64,000 nucleotides of DNA from JADJGC01 sp964617645 (GTDB taxonomy: Bacteria > Zixibacteria > MSB-5A5 > CAIYYT01). The notes under the pieces are model-generated. The model had not been told where the DNA came from and searched no databases. It saw nothing but the letters and a program-made list of their open reading frames with translations. Positions within the stretch are counted from its first letter, which is position 1; each line of letters opens with the position of its first letter. Below are positions 41,242 to 50,541 of the stretch, piece by piece. The stretch spans positions 1-64,000 of the forward strand of contig CAZTYE010000011.1 of NCBI GenBank assembly GCA_964617645.1, in the 5' to 3' direction. The position numbers and the translations under genes are program-made.

Positions 41242-43047
41242 TTATCCCTTGTCCTTCTTGACGGTCGGCTTGAGCAGCGCGCCGTAGCGGGTGCGGTCCT
41301 TGAGCAACTCCATCGCCTGCCTGACGTGCGGGTCTTCTTTGAGCGTGATCATCTCGTAGATACCCTTCTCGCCGTATTCCTTGCGCAGAATCTCGCGCTT
41401 GATCGACTGTTTGATGTACGGCAGCGATTCGTCGAAATCCTTCGTCTTCTCGCGCGCAATCGCGTCGCGCATCGCCTTCAGGTCGCTCGCAAACACATCC
41501 GACTTCTTCATCTCTTTCGCCGTTTCCTCGAACTTCTCCAGATCCAGCTCGAGCGCCGTCTTGTAATCAAACTTCTTGTCTTTGATATATTGCCGGAAAG
41601 CTTCGACCATCTCATCGGTCACGACGAAGTCTTTTGGCAGGTTTTTGGCCTTGGTCGTGTAATCGATCGCAAACTCGAAGAACATATTCTTGCGAACGAG
41701 ATTGTATTCGATCGGCTTCCACATTTCCTCTTCGACCTTGAGATCGGGAATCACACCGCCGCCGCCATAAACCGTGCGGCCGCCCGCGGTCTTGAAGGTC
41801 TCTTCGGGGTTCACCGATTCCTCAGTACCGGCCTTCAGGTCGACCTCGTCGTCCGCCATCGCCTCAAACTGCTTTTTCGAGTGCTCCGGTTTCTGAATAC
41901 AACGCCCGGATGGGATATAGTACTTGGCGGTCGTCAGCTTGAGCGCGGCTTCGCCGTTCTGGCCGCCAAAGACCTGCTGCACCAGACCCTTGCCAAAGGT
42001 TGTCGTGCCAACAATCGCGCCGCGGTCATAATCCTGAATCGCGCCGGCGACGATTTCCGACGCCGAGGCGGTGCCGCCATTGACGAGTACGACTAATTCG
42101 CCGTCGGCCATGAGCGCTTCGTTTTCAGTGAAATATTGCTTACGTGAAGTCGGGAATTTCCCCTGCGTGTAGACCACCAGCGAATTGCGCGGTAGGAACA
42201 GATTGGCGACGCTAATCGCCTGGTCGAGCAATCCACCACCATTCGAGCGAAGGTCAAAGACCAGCGATTTCATGCCATGGTTGGTCTTCATGTCGTTGAT
42301 CGCCTTGCTCAGTTCGTCCGTCGTCGTCTCGGAAAACTTGTCGATACGCACATAGCCGACACCCGGTTCAATCATGCCGTAGTAGCGCACCGAATTCAAT
42401 TCAATCACGGCGCGTTCGACGTCGTATTCCAACTCGTAGTCCATTCCGGGACGTTGAATCGTCAGCTTCACCTTGCTGCCCGCCGGGCCGCGCATCAGGT
42501 TGGCCGCTTCGTCGGTCTTCATCCCTTCAGTGGAAACAGTATCAATCTTCATGATTTTATCGCCGGCACGGAACCCCATCCGCCAGGCGGGTGTGCCCTC
42601 CATCGGCGCAACAATTGTCACGCGGTTATCGCGCAAGTCGATTTGCATCCCGACACCCTCGTACTTCCCGTGCGTCTGCTCCATTAGCGACTCATAGGAT
42701 TTCGGGCGCAAGACAACCGAGTACGGATCGAGATTGGAGAGCATGCCTTCGATACCGGCATTGATTAGGCTCTCCGGATCGATGTCTTCCATGTACCGGG
42801 AGTGGATCTGATAGGCAATCTCCGCCATCTTCTTCGTGTAGAACGCGATCGAATGGCGCGCCGACGGCGTTTCCGCCGGTGTCGAGTTAATCTGGGGGTT
42901 CGCCTGAGCCAATTGCGGGCCGTAAACGACGCCCTGCAACGTAGCCTGCGCGGCGTCGCCCGAACCAACAATCCAGATGACGCTCATCGCCACGATCGCT
43001 AACATCAGGGCATACAGCTTGAGGCGCAGATCGGATTTCATAGGCAT
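41242..43047 (-). CDS. S41 C-terminal processing peptidase (CtpA-like), copy 2
   Basis: A 601-residue paralogue of the protein at 37165-38850, with the same layout: N-terminal hydrophobic anchor or signal (YALMLAIVAMSVIWIVG), PDZ domain, catalytic Ser in GGTASASEIVAGA and Lys in FGKGLVQQVFGG. It has a longer insertion (KKQFEAMADDEVDLKAGTEE region) and C-terminal extension. Substrates may differ from copy 1. GGAGGAA precedes the first ATG by three bases; the second ATG (codon 3) has better spacing. A terminator follows. Confidence 0.9.
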   Translation of the reverse strand: MPMKSDLRLKLYALMLAIVAMSVIWIVGSGDAAQATLQGVVYGPQLAQANPQINSTPAETPSARHSIAFYTKKMAEIAYQIHSRYMEDIDPESLINAGIEGMLSNLDPYSVVLRPKSYESLMEQTHGKYEGVGMQIDLRDNRVTIVAPMEGTPAWRMGFRAGDKIMKIDTVSTEGMKTDEAANLMRGPAGSKVKLTIQRPGMDYELEYDVERAVIELNSVRYYGMIEPGVGYVRIDKFSETTTDELSKAINDMKTNHGMKSLVFDLRSNGGGLLDQAISVANLFLPRNSLVVYTQGKFPTSRKQYFTENEALMADGELVVLVNGGTASASEIVAGAIQDYDRGAIVGTTTFGKGLVQQVFGGQNGEAALKLTTAKYYIPSGRCIQKPEHSKKQFEAMADDEVDLKAGTEESVNPEETFKTAGGRTVYGGGGVIPDLKVEEEMWKPIEYNLVRKNMFFEFAIDYTTKAKNLPKDFVVTDEMVEAFRQYIKDKKFDYKTALELDLEKFEETAKEMKKSDVFASDLKAMRDAIAREKTKDFDESLPYIKQSIKREILRKEYGEKGIYEMITLKEDPHVRQAMELLKDRTRYGALLKPTVKKDKG

Positions 43048-43567
43048 TCGTTCCTCCGAAGATGATGGCTCACGGGCGATCTATCTCCAAATCGTCTATC
43101 TTTCAGTTATCGAACCGGCACTGCGGCTTCTTAAGCGCCGGTATCTTCATATCATACAACGCTTATACACCGTCTGAGGTTTCGCGATTCACAATGGTAT
43201 ACCGCAAAAGTCGCCATTTTCGCGAACCACAATCTCCCCCGAATTAGTTATCGATTTTCGTGCCAAGCACAAAAGAGATTCGCCGGCGTGTAACTTGGTG
43301 AAACTACAGGGCTTCCCACCAACGCCAGCTGCGCGAAATCGGCGCAATCCGCCAAATGGCGGGGAAGAGTGAGTACGTTTGCAGCTTTCGACTTGACGTT
43401 TGCACGATTCGCTGGGAAATGCCGGAATCGACGTCGCTCCGAGCAACGATTTTGGGCATGGCGGCTTGCGTCGCCGAAGTGAACTCAGATGCACGCGAGC
43501 AGCGGATGAGAAGCGGTGGCTGTCTACTGCGGAGTCATCTTCGCACAATTATTCAGTGAGGACCATC
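43048..43567. other. Intergenic region without a recognised gene
   Basis: Upstream region of the second S41 protease on one side and of a possible small ORF on the other. It has a few inverted segments (for example near 43121-43150) and no dispersed repeat that I recognise. No promoter is convincing. Confidence 0.5.
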
Positions 43568-43642
43568 ATGGCTAAAGGTCCCGCCTCAAAATGCCAACGG
43601 CGTCCATGGTGGTGCGGACGCCGTCGACCTCAGCGTAAGTGA
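43568..43642 (+). CDS. Possible 24-codon ORF, Arg/Cys/Trp-rich
   Basis: ATG at 43568 follows GAGGA at a workable distance and encodes a basic peptide containing CQRRPWWCGRRRPQRK. Its centre overlaps a perfect 9-bp hairpin (ACGGCGTCC 43597-43605, GGACGCCGT 43616-43624). It could be a small protein or only a structured RNA or terminator-like element. I know of no family. Confidence 0.3.
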   Translation: MAKGPASKCQRRPWWCGRRRPQRK

Positions 43643-43693
43643 AAGAGGGCAGAGATTAAGAGCGAGCCGCGGTCGCGACTCGCCCGGGGGGCA

Positions 43694-46600
43694 CTATTTC
43701 ATTAAAACCATCTTCTTGGTGGCCGCAAACGAGCCCGCTTCCAAGCGATAGAAGTAGACACCGGTCGCGACGACCTGACCATTCACGTCGGTTGCATCCC
43801 AAACGATATTCTGTGTTCCAGCCGGGGCTGAACCTTCGAATCGTTTGACGATCTGGCCACTGATGTTGACAATCGACAGCGCCCAGTCGCTGGCCTGCGG
43901 CAACGCAAACGTAATAGTAGTTGTCGGATTAAACGGATTCGGATAGTTCTGACCCAGTTCGAACTCCGTCGGCAGTACGGTCTTGCCCAGACTCGACCGC
44001 AACTGGTTGCCATCGTAATCTGCGGCTTCGATGTGCTCGATGGTCACGGGTGACGAGATCGTCAGAAGCGGCAGCCGGCCGGCCTCGATGCGCGCGCCGT
44101 GGTTTTCCGAGTAGATCAGGATGTTGAGGATTCCGTCGACGGTTTCATAGGCCAAAGTCAAGTCGTCGGCAGCGTCGGCAACCGTTACGGTCGGCATGGC
44201 GCCGTCCGGCACACGGGCGCGCAGGTACAACCCGCCGATATTCGAAGTGCTGTTCGCCCATAATGTCACTGCCTGATCGGATACATCCGGTGTGAACTCG
44301 ACGGAGTTGGCAAACGGGGCCAGCTTCGGAATCGGCTGGGCATCGCCGATGATGATGCGAAGCAGATAAACCAGATCACCGACAGTCAGCGTGAGACCGT
44401 CATTATTGATATCCGACGCCGCTATCTGCGCCGGCCGCGAGATGTTAAACACGACCAAGCCGCGAATGAAATAATTGGTGTAGAGCACGGCATCCGCGAT
44501 CTCGTTCGCGACGGCGTTAAGATTCAGGTCGCCGCGCGCGTCGATCGAATCGTTGTCGATAATGCAGATAAATCCATTGTGGAACTCTACGCAGCGGATC
44601 GGCTCGTACTTATCGCCGCTCAGGCACGTATCCGGAGCGCCGAGATTGGGCAAGCGGTTGTTCTCGGGGAAGAGCACTTCGTCGTCCTCATCCCAGAGAA
44701 TTATTCCATAAGGATTAAAAATCACATCGTCGACTAACAAGGTATCTCCGGAGACAGTGGAGAAAGCATTATCGCCGCAGTCCAGCCAATAGAAGTTGAC
44801 CGGGTAGACTTGTCCGTCGAAGTTATTGTTTGAAGTGGTACGGAACGTCAACCGCGCGATGCTTCCGGTCGGCATAAATTGCGAGGCCGGCGGATGGTTG
44901 GCCCCGTTGTTGGCATCGGCGAGCGCCACCAATCGCACCATTCCCGACGGGCAGGAGCCGCTGCAGTTTCCGAACGGCCCGAGGCGATAAGTGAAATACT
45001 CCCAGCCGGAAATCGCCGGACCGATCGAGGCCGAAAGGAAACTAAACGCCGTAACGTCGTAGGTCAGAAGCAAGTCATAGCCACCAACCGGCAAACGGCC
45101 TTCGTAATAGACGTTCATCGTCACGATCGTGCCGAGGTTGATGCACGGGGTCTTTTCGATCTCGACAACGATACAGGCCGAGTCGCAATCGACGTACTCG
45201 ACGGTGTAATTCCACAGGGTCAGCGTTGAGTCGCCGCACTCGTTCTTGCGTTTGAACTCGAACGTGTAAGTCTTGTTCTCGTTCACCAACGGGTCGAAGC
45301 ACAACTGGCCGCTGCCGCCCGAGTAGTTGAACGAGTAGTTTACGGATGCATTCGTCGGCCGCGCCGTGATCGTCGTATTCGGCGCATCGTTGTAGCTGAT
45401 GCTAACGCAGACGTCGGTCAGCGCTGAGTCATAGCAGACCAGCGTATCGGCATCCGGCGCCACAATTATCGGCGACGGCGGATCGATGAAATCAACGTTC
45501 CAGTTCACTTGACCGGTGTCAGCTTTGCCGCACGAGTCCGTGACTACGATATTCCAACTGAAGTTGCCGTCCTGCGTCGGCGTGAAACAAACCTGCCCGG
45601 TCGAAGCGTTGATTGTCCCCGGCCCGGATTGCAGGCTGTAAACCAGCTTGGCGACGATGGTGTCGAGCGCCGACACATTGAAGCACAACTGCTCGGGGTC
45701 GCAGAGCTTCTTCGGCGTTGGTGTCGGGGTCGTCAGTATCGGCGGCATATTGACGCGCACCGTGATGTTGAACAACGCGGTATCCGCGGCGCCGCAACCG
45801 TCGCGCGCGATCACCTGATAACTGAGCAACCGCGTTCCCGGCCCGCCCGAGTTCAGGCAAACCTGATTGCCGTTGATCGTGCCCATCGTGGTGGTAATCG
45901 TCAGCGGGTTGCCGTCCGGATCGGTTGCGGTAAACGGCACGCAAATCTGACCCGGCTCGCAAAGCAGGTAACTGCCGCTGCCCGGAACTACGTCAGGACG
46001 ACGGTTGATTTTGACCACCGCGAAACCGGTGTCCAGATCGGTCGCGCCGCAAGCATCGGTCGCTTTGAGGATGAAGCGATAGGTTCCCGATGTGTCCGGC
46101 GTGAAGCAGATCTGTCCGTTGTTGTAAGTTCCGGCGCCCGAGATCTTCTCGCACAGCGTCAGATCACCGTCCGGGTCGCTACAAGTCGCCGGAATGCACA
46201 CTTGCTGGGTCACACAGAAGTTCACCGTTGTGTCGCGGACCAGCGCCACCGGCGGATTCTTGAGAGTCACTTTGATAATCGCCGTATCGAGATCGACATT
46301 TCCGCAATTGTCGGTCGCCCGTAAGATGAAGCGATAAGTTCCGCTCGCGGGCGGGGTGAAACAGATCTGGGAGCCGTTAAACGTGCCCGGTGTCGAAATC
46401 AGTTCGCAGGTTGCCAGATCCGCACCCGAGCATCCCGCCGCCCAACAGATCGGTTGCGGCGCACATAAACTCAGTGTGGAATCGCGGCCGGCATTCGCCA
46501 CCGGCGGTGTCGCATCGATGATGATATTGACCTTGACCGTGTCATAAACGAAGCCGCCGCAGGCATCCGCCGCTTTGACGCAGAACGTGTAAAGTCCTGA

Positions 46601-47947
46601 GGCCGCCGCATTAAAACATAGTTCGCCGTTGCTGATGAGCCCCGGCCCGCATTCTTGGATCAAGGGCACCGGCCCGCTTTCAGTCGCCGCGGTCGCCGGG
46701 AAACACACCGTTGATGGTGCGTCTTTGCACAGTGTAATGGTCGTATCCGGAATCGTGGTGATGATCGGTTTACCCTGATAGCGCACGATCACATACAGCG
46801 TGTCGCGCGGACAGGGAAGCTTCTCACGCGGATCGGCTGGGAAACCATAGGACTGGCAGCACGAGTCGTAGGCGACGATGATGAACTGGTACATCATCGA
46901 ATCCAGCGCCAACGGTTTGAAACAGATTTCGCCGGTCAGCGAGTCGATATTAGCCGGCGGGCTTTGATAGAGCGTGAAGAGAAGCTGGTCGTTGTCGTAA
47001 TCGAACGCCGAAGCGACATCGATACAGATCGAATCGAGATCGCACACTGTCGTGTCGATCAGTTCATCGCTGAGCGTCAGAATCGGATTTTCACGGAATT
47101 GAACATTAACGAGGAAGCTGTCAATCACCGTGTTGCCGTTCGTATCGGAGAGCTTGAATACGAACTTGTGCACGGAATCCACGGGCCACGGGAGGAAGCA
47201 GTTCTCGTAGGCCAGCGGCGATAATCCGGTCGCCACCGTCTGGAACGTGATGCCGTTGCGGATTTGCAGAGTCAGCGACCCGATGCCACCGCTGCCGTTG
47301 ACATCGAAACAGATCTCCTGCTCGGTGCAGAAAAGATAATTCTGCTGTCCCACGAACGAGAGCCGCAGTTCGTTGGGATTGACATACAGTAGTTCGAAAA
47401 TGGCGTCTTCATAATCCTGATCGCCGCCATCCGCCAGATCTTCCCACGCGATCACGTAGCGGTTGGCGCCCGCGCTAAACACACGGGCATGCTTGAACAG
47501 GTCCCAGTTTTGGCCTTTGGTGGTGTACCAGATATCGTCGAACAGCGTCGGTCCGAGATAGAGACCAACCGAGTCCGCCGGCGGTACCATCGCCACCATC
47601 GTACCGACCGGATCGCTGCCCGCAATCAATAGCGTCTTGGCATTGGGGTTGTTCTGGGGATACCAACCAAAATCCGACAGGGAAGATGATCCCCGGTATT
47701 TTACGCGCAATTCGGCCAGCGTAAACGCCGGGCCGGGTTTGAATACGGTTTGGTTGGGAAGTTCATCAGTGGCTACATTGATCGAGTAGCCCAAGGTAGT
47801 CAATACATCCTGGAGCGACGGGCCGCTCAGCGACAACTTGGCGCTCAGCGAATCGCTCCAAGGGTAGGCCCCGCCGGCGGCATGCGCGAATGTCGGCAGC
47901 GCAGCCAGGCAGAGCACGAGGATCGCAATGTTTCGTACGGCTCTCAC
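43694..47947 (-). CDS. Giant exported T9SS-sorted protein with repeated Ig-like modules
   Basis: A 1417-residue surface protein. In order: a signal peptide (NIAILVLCLAALPTFAHA); an N-terminal region resembling DUF4114, with an acidic GGDQDYEDAIFELLY; about eight Ig/cadherin-like modules of 85-100 residues, each with Cys and the recurring theme QICFTP..SGTY.F.L.A.D.CG; a cohesin-like module (GGYDLLLTYD, NCSGSCPSG); a dockerin-like pair (GDLNLN, DINNDG); and a T9SS sorting domain with PNPFNPTT and KKMVLMK. The start is GTG at 47947, after GGAGAG. The layout matches the protein at 2854-5442. Confidence 0.82.
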   Translation of the reverse strand: MRAVRNIAILVLCLAALPTFAHAAGGAYPWSDSLSAKLSLSGPSLQDVLTTLGYSINVATDELPNQTVFKPGPAFTLAELRVKYRGSSSLSDFGWYPQNNPNAKTLLIAGSDPVGTMVAMVPPADSVGLYLGPTLFDDIWYTTKGQNWDLFKHARVFSAGANRYVIAWEDLADGGDQDYEDAIFELLYVNPNELRLSFVGQQNYLFCTEQEICFDVNGSGGIGSLTLQIRNGITFQTVATGLSPLAYENCFLPWPVDSVHKFVFKLSDTNGNTVIDSFLVNVQFRENPILTLSDELIDTTVCDLDSICIDVASAFDYDNDQLLFTLYQSPPANIDSLTGEICFKPLALDSMMYQFIIVAYDSCCQSYGFPADPREKLPCPRDTLYVIVRYQGKPIITTIPDTTITLCKDAPSTVCFPATAATESGPVPLIQECGPGLISNGELCFNAAASGLYTFCVKAADACGGFVYDTVKVNIIIDATPPVANAGRDSTLSLCAPQPICWAAGCSGADLATCELISTPGTFNGSQICFTPPASGTYRFILRATDNCGNVDLDTAIIKVTLKNPPVALVRDTTVNFCVTQQVCIPATCSDPDGDLTLCEKISGAGTYNNGQICFTPDTSGTYRFILKATDACGATDLDTGFAVVKINRRPDVVPGSGSYLLCEPGQICVPFTATDPDGNPLTITTTMGTINGNQVCLNSGGPGTRLLSYQVIARDGCGAADTALFNITVRVNMPPILTTPTPTPKKLCDPEQLCFNVSALDTIVAKLVYSLQSGPGTINASTGQVCFTPTQDGNFSWNIVVTDSCGKADTGQVNWNVDFIDPPSPIIVAPDADTLVCYDSALTDVCVSISYNDAPNTTITARPTNASVNYSFNYSGGSGQLCFDPLVNENKTYTFEFKRKNECGDSTLTLWNYTVEYVDCDSACIVVEIEKTPCINLGTIVTMNVYYEGRLPVGGYDLLLTYDVTAFSFLSASIGPAISGWEYFTYRLGPFGNCSGSCPSGMVRLVALADANNGANHPPASQFMPTGSIARLTFRTTSNNNFDGQVYPVNFYWLDCGDNAFSTVSGDTLLVDDVIFNPYGIILWDEDDEVLFPENNRLPNLGAPDTCLSGDKYEPIRCVEFHNGFICIIDNDSIDARGDLNLNAVANEIADAVLYTNYFIRGLVVFNISRPAQIAASDINNDGLTLTVGDLVYLLRIIIGDAQPIPKLAPFANSVEFTPDVSDQAVTLWANSTSNIGGLYLRARVPDGAMPTVTVADAADDLTLAYETVDGILNILIYSENHGARIEAGRLPLLTISSPVTIEHIEAADYDGNQLRSSLGKTVLPTEFELGQNYPNPFNPTTTITFALPQASDWALSIVNISGQIVKRFEGSAPAGTQNIVWDATDVNGQVVATGVYFYRLEAGSFAATKKMVLMK

Positions 47948-48539
47948 AAAAGCTCTCCGTGGATTAGGGAAGAACTCATCTCGCGTTTTCCGGTTGTGCG
48001 TGGTAGTAACCGGTGTCCTTTCACGTTTCGAACAAAAGCTCAAATCGATAGCTCGTTTCTCGATTCCGGATAGAGCTCCGCGAGAAGTACACTTACGCAG
48101 ACGCCGCCAATATATCCCAATCCCCCTGAAAGTCAAGCCGATTTGCTGAGCGAGTTATGTACCAATTCTAAACAGCGAACGGTGAATTCTGACATGAAGC
48201 AACAATTGATGTGACAGTCGTAACACATTGTTATTCAATGCGTTGTAACCGTTTATGTGTGTCGATCCGTGTAGGGGCGCATGGCAATGCGTCATGTCAC
48301 AAACCTGCGACTCTCTCACCGCGTGTCGCGACGCACGATGCAAGGTGCCCCGTTGCTTGGGGGCTATCGAAGAAGTGCCACGATTGTCATTCTGAGCGCA
48401 GCGAATAATCTGTTTTCCGATGCGACACAACGGCAGCAGACCCTTCGCCTGCGCAGCGGCTCAGGGTGACAGCCGATAGGACTTGTTCAGTAGTCCCGCT
48501 CGCGGAGGGATATTCTCGCAATCTGCTCTCGCAATGATT
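47948..48539. other. Intergenic region with a distant copy of the tandem-array element
   Basis: The part next to 47947 is the upstream region of the giant T9SS gene. Further out no gene is visible. Positions 48385-48472 hold a reverse-oriented, diverged copy of the element in the 14.1-15.1 kb array: tgtcattctgagcgcagcgaa at one end and cttcgcctgcgcagcggctc near the other, with an unrelated middle. Confidence 0.7.
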
Positions 48540-49283
48540 CTACGGCTTTCTCCCTAACACATACATGTGTCGATTCCGCCTTCCGGTCGGCTCATCCGTA
48601 AACGATCCCAGCCCCTCAACATCGATGAACCCAGCCCTCTCGAACATCGACTTTAGTTCGTGAAATGAATACAGCCGCAACACCGTCTCGTGGACCTTCT
48701 CAACGCCATCTTTTTGGATTCGCCACTTGTCATGCATCACCGATCGCGAATAATCGAACCACCGCGTTTGCAGCAATGTTACGCCGCCGATTTCGTCAAC
48801 ATTGCTCGGCGTAAACTCTTTGATTATCCAATCGCGGTTTATGGCTCCGAGCAGGAATCTCCCGCCCGGCTTGAGCGCCGCGAACACCCGCTTGAATACG
48901 AGCAAGTCCTGCGCATCCGAGCCGAAGTAACCGATCGATGTCGACCAATTCGTCGCTGCGTCAAACTGATTGCGATATGAAATCCGCCGCATGTCGGCGC
49001 GCAGTAAATCGACACGTACACCAGCCTTCTTAGCATTGCGCGCGAATTCGTCCAGATACGATTGCGTGATATCAACGCCCGTGACCTTCACCCCCATCTT
49101 GGCGAGCGGCAGGGAAATCCGCCCGTACCCGCACGGGAAATCAAGAAACCGCGAGCCGCGTTTCAGCCCCAATTTGCGCGCAATGAAACGCGCTTCGGCA
49201 TTCGTGTCGGCGCGACTAAACCGCGCAAATATCGGCCGGAAGTCGTCGAAAAACGTCTCCCACCAGTTTGGTTGTTTGGTCAC
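48540..49283 (-). CDS. Class I SAM-dependent methyltransferase, second
   Basis: A 247-residue methyltransferase: motif I FLDFPCGYGRISLPLA, the acidic loop VTGVDITQSYLDEF and the post-motif FDAATNWSTSIGYFG. The substrate is unknown, and it is not close to the methyltransferase at 36237. The start is GTG at 49283, supported by GGAGGG seven bases upstream. An in-frame ATG at 49379 would add an unlikely N-terminus. It stands between repeat-bearing gaps. Confidence 0.85.
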   Translation of the reverse strand: MTKQPNWWETFFDDFRPIFARFSRADTNAEARFIARKLGLKRGSRFLDFPCGYGRISLPLAKMGVKVTGVDITQSYLDEFARNAKKAGVRVDLLRADMRRISYRNQFDAATNWSTSIGYFGSDAQDLLVFKRVFAALKPGGRFLLGAINRDWIIKEFTPSNVDEIGGVTLLQTRWFDYSRSVMHDKWRIQKDGVEKVHETVLRLYSFHELKSMFERAGFIDVEGLGSFTDEPTGRRNRHMYVLGRKP

Positions 49284-49672
49284 TGGTCTACCCTCCAAAG
49301 TGATTTGTAAGTCAAGAGCGGAAGGCTCCTGAAATTGATCTTTAGTCGTGGGCGCGAATTTATTCGAGCAATGCGCCAAAGGCGCATTCCCGTAGCCTGT
49401 CTACTTTCTGTGTTGCGCTGGGTCTTCCAAGTTCCGCCGCAAGTGGGATGAGGGCGACCCGGCGCCTGCGGGCATGCGAATAAGGGCGGGCGCAAATTTT
49501 TCGCCCCTACGGTTGTCATCGGGTCCCGTACTTCCGTAGCATCGCCGCAATATGGACATGCGGCAAGATAATGATCAATTGGCGAAAATCAATCGCCTGC
49601 TGAGTAGGTCAGGAGCGCAGGGCTCCTGACCTACAGAGCAGAGCGAACACATTCGGTCCCGCGCGATGGGGT
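49284..49672. repeat. Intergenic repeats including a perfect 13-bp hairpin
   Basis: gtaggtcaggagc at 49604-49616 and gctcctgacctac at 49622-49634 form a perfect stem with the loop gcagg. It lies just past the stop of the minus-strand nitrilase gene and may end that transcript. The word gcgcagggctcctgacctac is shared with the repeats near 12183 and 12359. A gggcgcaaa...cgcccctac element lies near 49492-49511, related to the one near 12578. No gene is seen. Confidence 0.7.
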
Positions 49673-50461
49673 TTACGAGTCATACATTCCCGGTCTTCTG
49701 TCGCTGACTATCTCATTCCGCGCGGTCACGCTCTTGTCGCGCGAGCGCAGCGGGTCGATCTCGACGATAGTCAGGCATTCGTTGCCTGCTTCGGCGCGCG
49801 CGAGAATCTCCCCCTTGCAGGCCGTGATCTGGCTGCGGCCGGTGAACGCAAATTCATCGGCGCCTTGACGGTCGATGCCGATGCGATTGCAGGTGATCGC
49901 ATACACGCGATTTTCCAAACAGCGCGTGACCATCGCATCCTGACAATAGGGGAGAACCAGATTCGAAGGATGACAAATGATGTCCGCGCCGCGCAGCATC
50001 AATGTCCGCGCTGATTCCGGAAACAACCAGTCGAAACAGATCATCATGCCGATTTTCGCGCCGCGATACTCATGCACGGCGAAACCGGTGTCGCCGGGAT
50101 CGAACCACTCCTTCTCCAGATTGAACAAGTGAGTCTTGCGATAGACGACCGTTGCCGCGTCGTACGCTACGAACGCCGCCGAATTGAAGACGCGCTCGCC
50201 ATCGCGCTCGGGAAATCCAAACACCACTGCGCCGTCGATGGCGCGTGAAACCTCTTGCGCCCACGCGAAACTCGCGCCTTGATCGACGATTTCCGCCAGC
50301 TCGAACGCCTTCGCCCGCGACGGCATGAAGTACCCGGAGAAACAGAGTTCCGGCAATACCAGAAGATCACACTGGGCTTCGCTAATCAACGCGAGCGCGT
50401 GCGCGCGATTCTTCACCGGCTCCCCGAAACTGACCTTGAACTGCAAATATCCGATTTTCAT
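49673..50461 (-). CDS. Carbon-nitrogen hydrolase (nitrilase superfamily)
   Basis: A 262-residue amidase-type enzyme with the catalytic triad visible: Glu38 in LPELCFSGY, Lys in YRKTHLF (about 110) and Cys in MMICFDWLFPE (about 144). It probably hydrolyses an amide such as an omega-amide or N-carbamoyl compound; the substrate is not determined. The start at 50461 is chosen from a promoter on the minus strand (TTGTCA 50512-50507, TACCTT 50489-50484), leaving a leader of about 16 bases with a weak AAAGG. Confidence 0.85.
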   Translation of the reverse strand: MKIGYLQFKVSFGEPVKNRAHALALISEAQCDLLVLPELCFSGYFMPSRAKAFELAEIVDQGASFAWAQEVSRAIDGAVVFGFPERDGERVFNSAAFVAYDAATVVYRKTHLFNLEKEWFDPGDTGFAVHEYRGAKIGMMICFDWLFPESARTLMLRGADIICHPSNLVLPYCQDAMVTRCLENRVYAITCNRIGIDRQGADEFAFTGRSQITACKGEILARAEAGNECLTIVEIDPLRSRDKSVTARNEIVSDRRPGMYDS

Positions 50462-50483
50462 TGCGCTTGGCCTTTGTTTTGAG

Positions 50484-50512
50484 AAGGTATAATTTTCGGG
50501 TGATGATGACAA
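50484..50512. promoter_or_regulatory. Overlapping divergent promoters of the nitrilase and histidine kinase genes
   Basis: Minus strand: TTGTCA (50512-50507), a 17-base spacer, TACCTT (50489-50484). Plus strand: TATAAT at 50488-50493, with only a weak -35 (around 50466-50472). The two -10 boxes overlap by two bases, so the promoters should exclude each other. Confidence 0.5.
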
Positions 50513-50541
50513 CGGCAAAGATCAGGAGCGCGCAATCATGA
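50503..50541 (+). CDS. Leaderless 12-codon upstream mini-ORF
   Basis: An ATG-ATG pair at 50503 and 50506 lies 9-12 bases past the TATAAT box. The frame (MMTTAKIRSAQS) ends in a TGA at 50539-50541 that overlaps the kinase ATG at 50538 as ATGA. AGGAG inside it (50524-50528) could also act as Shine-Dalgarno for the kinase. Same arrangement as at 15230. Confidence 0.4.
   Translation: MMTTAKIRSAQS

Noticed and set aside
45509..46324. 271-codon plus-strand frame within the giant adhesin gene
   Set aside because: It mirrors the Ig-like repeats on the other strand and repeats with them.
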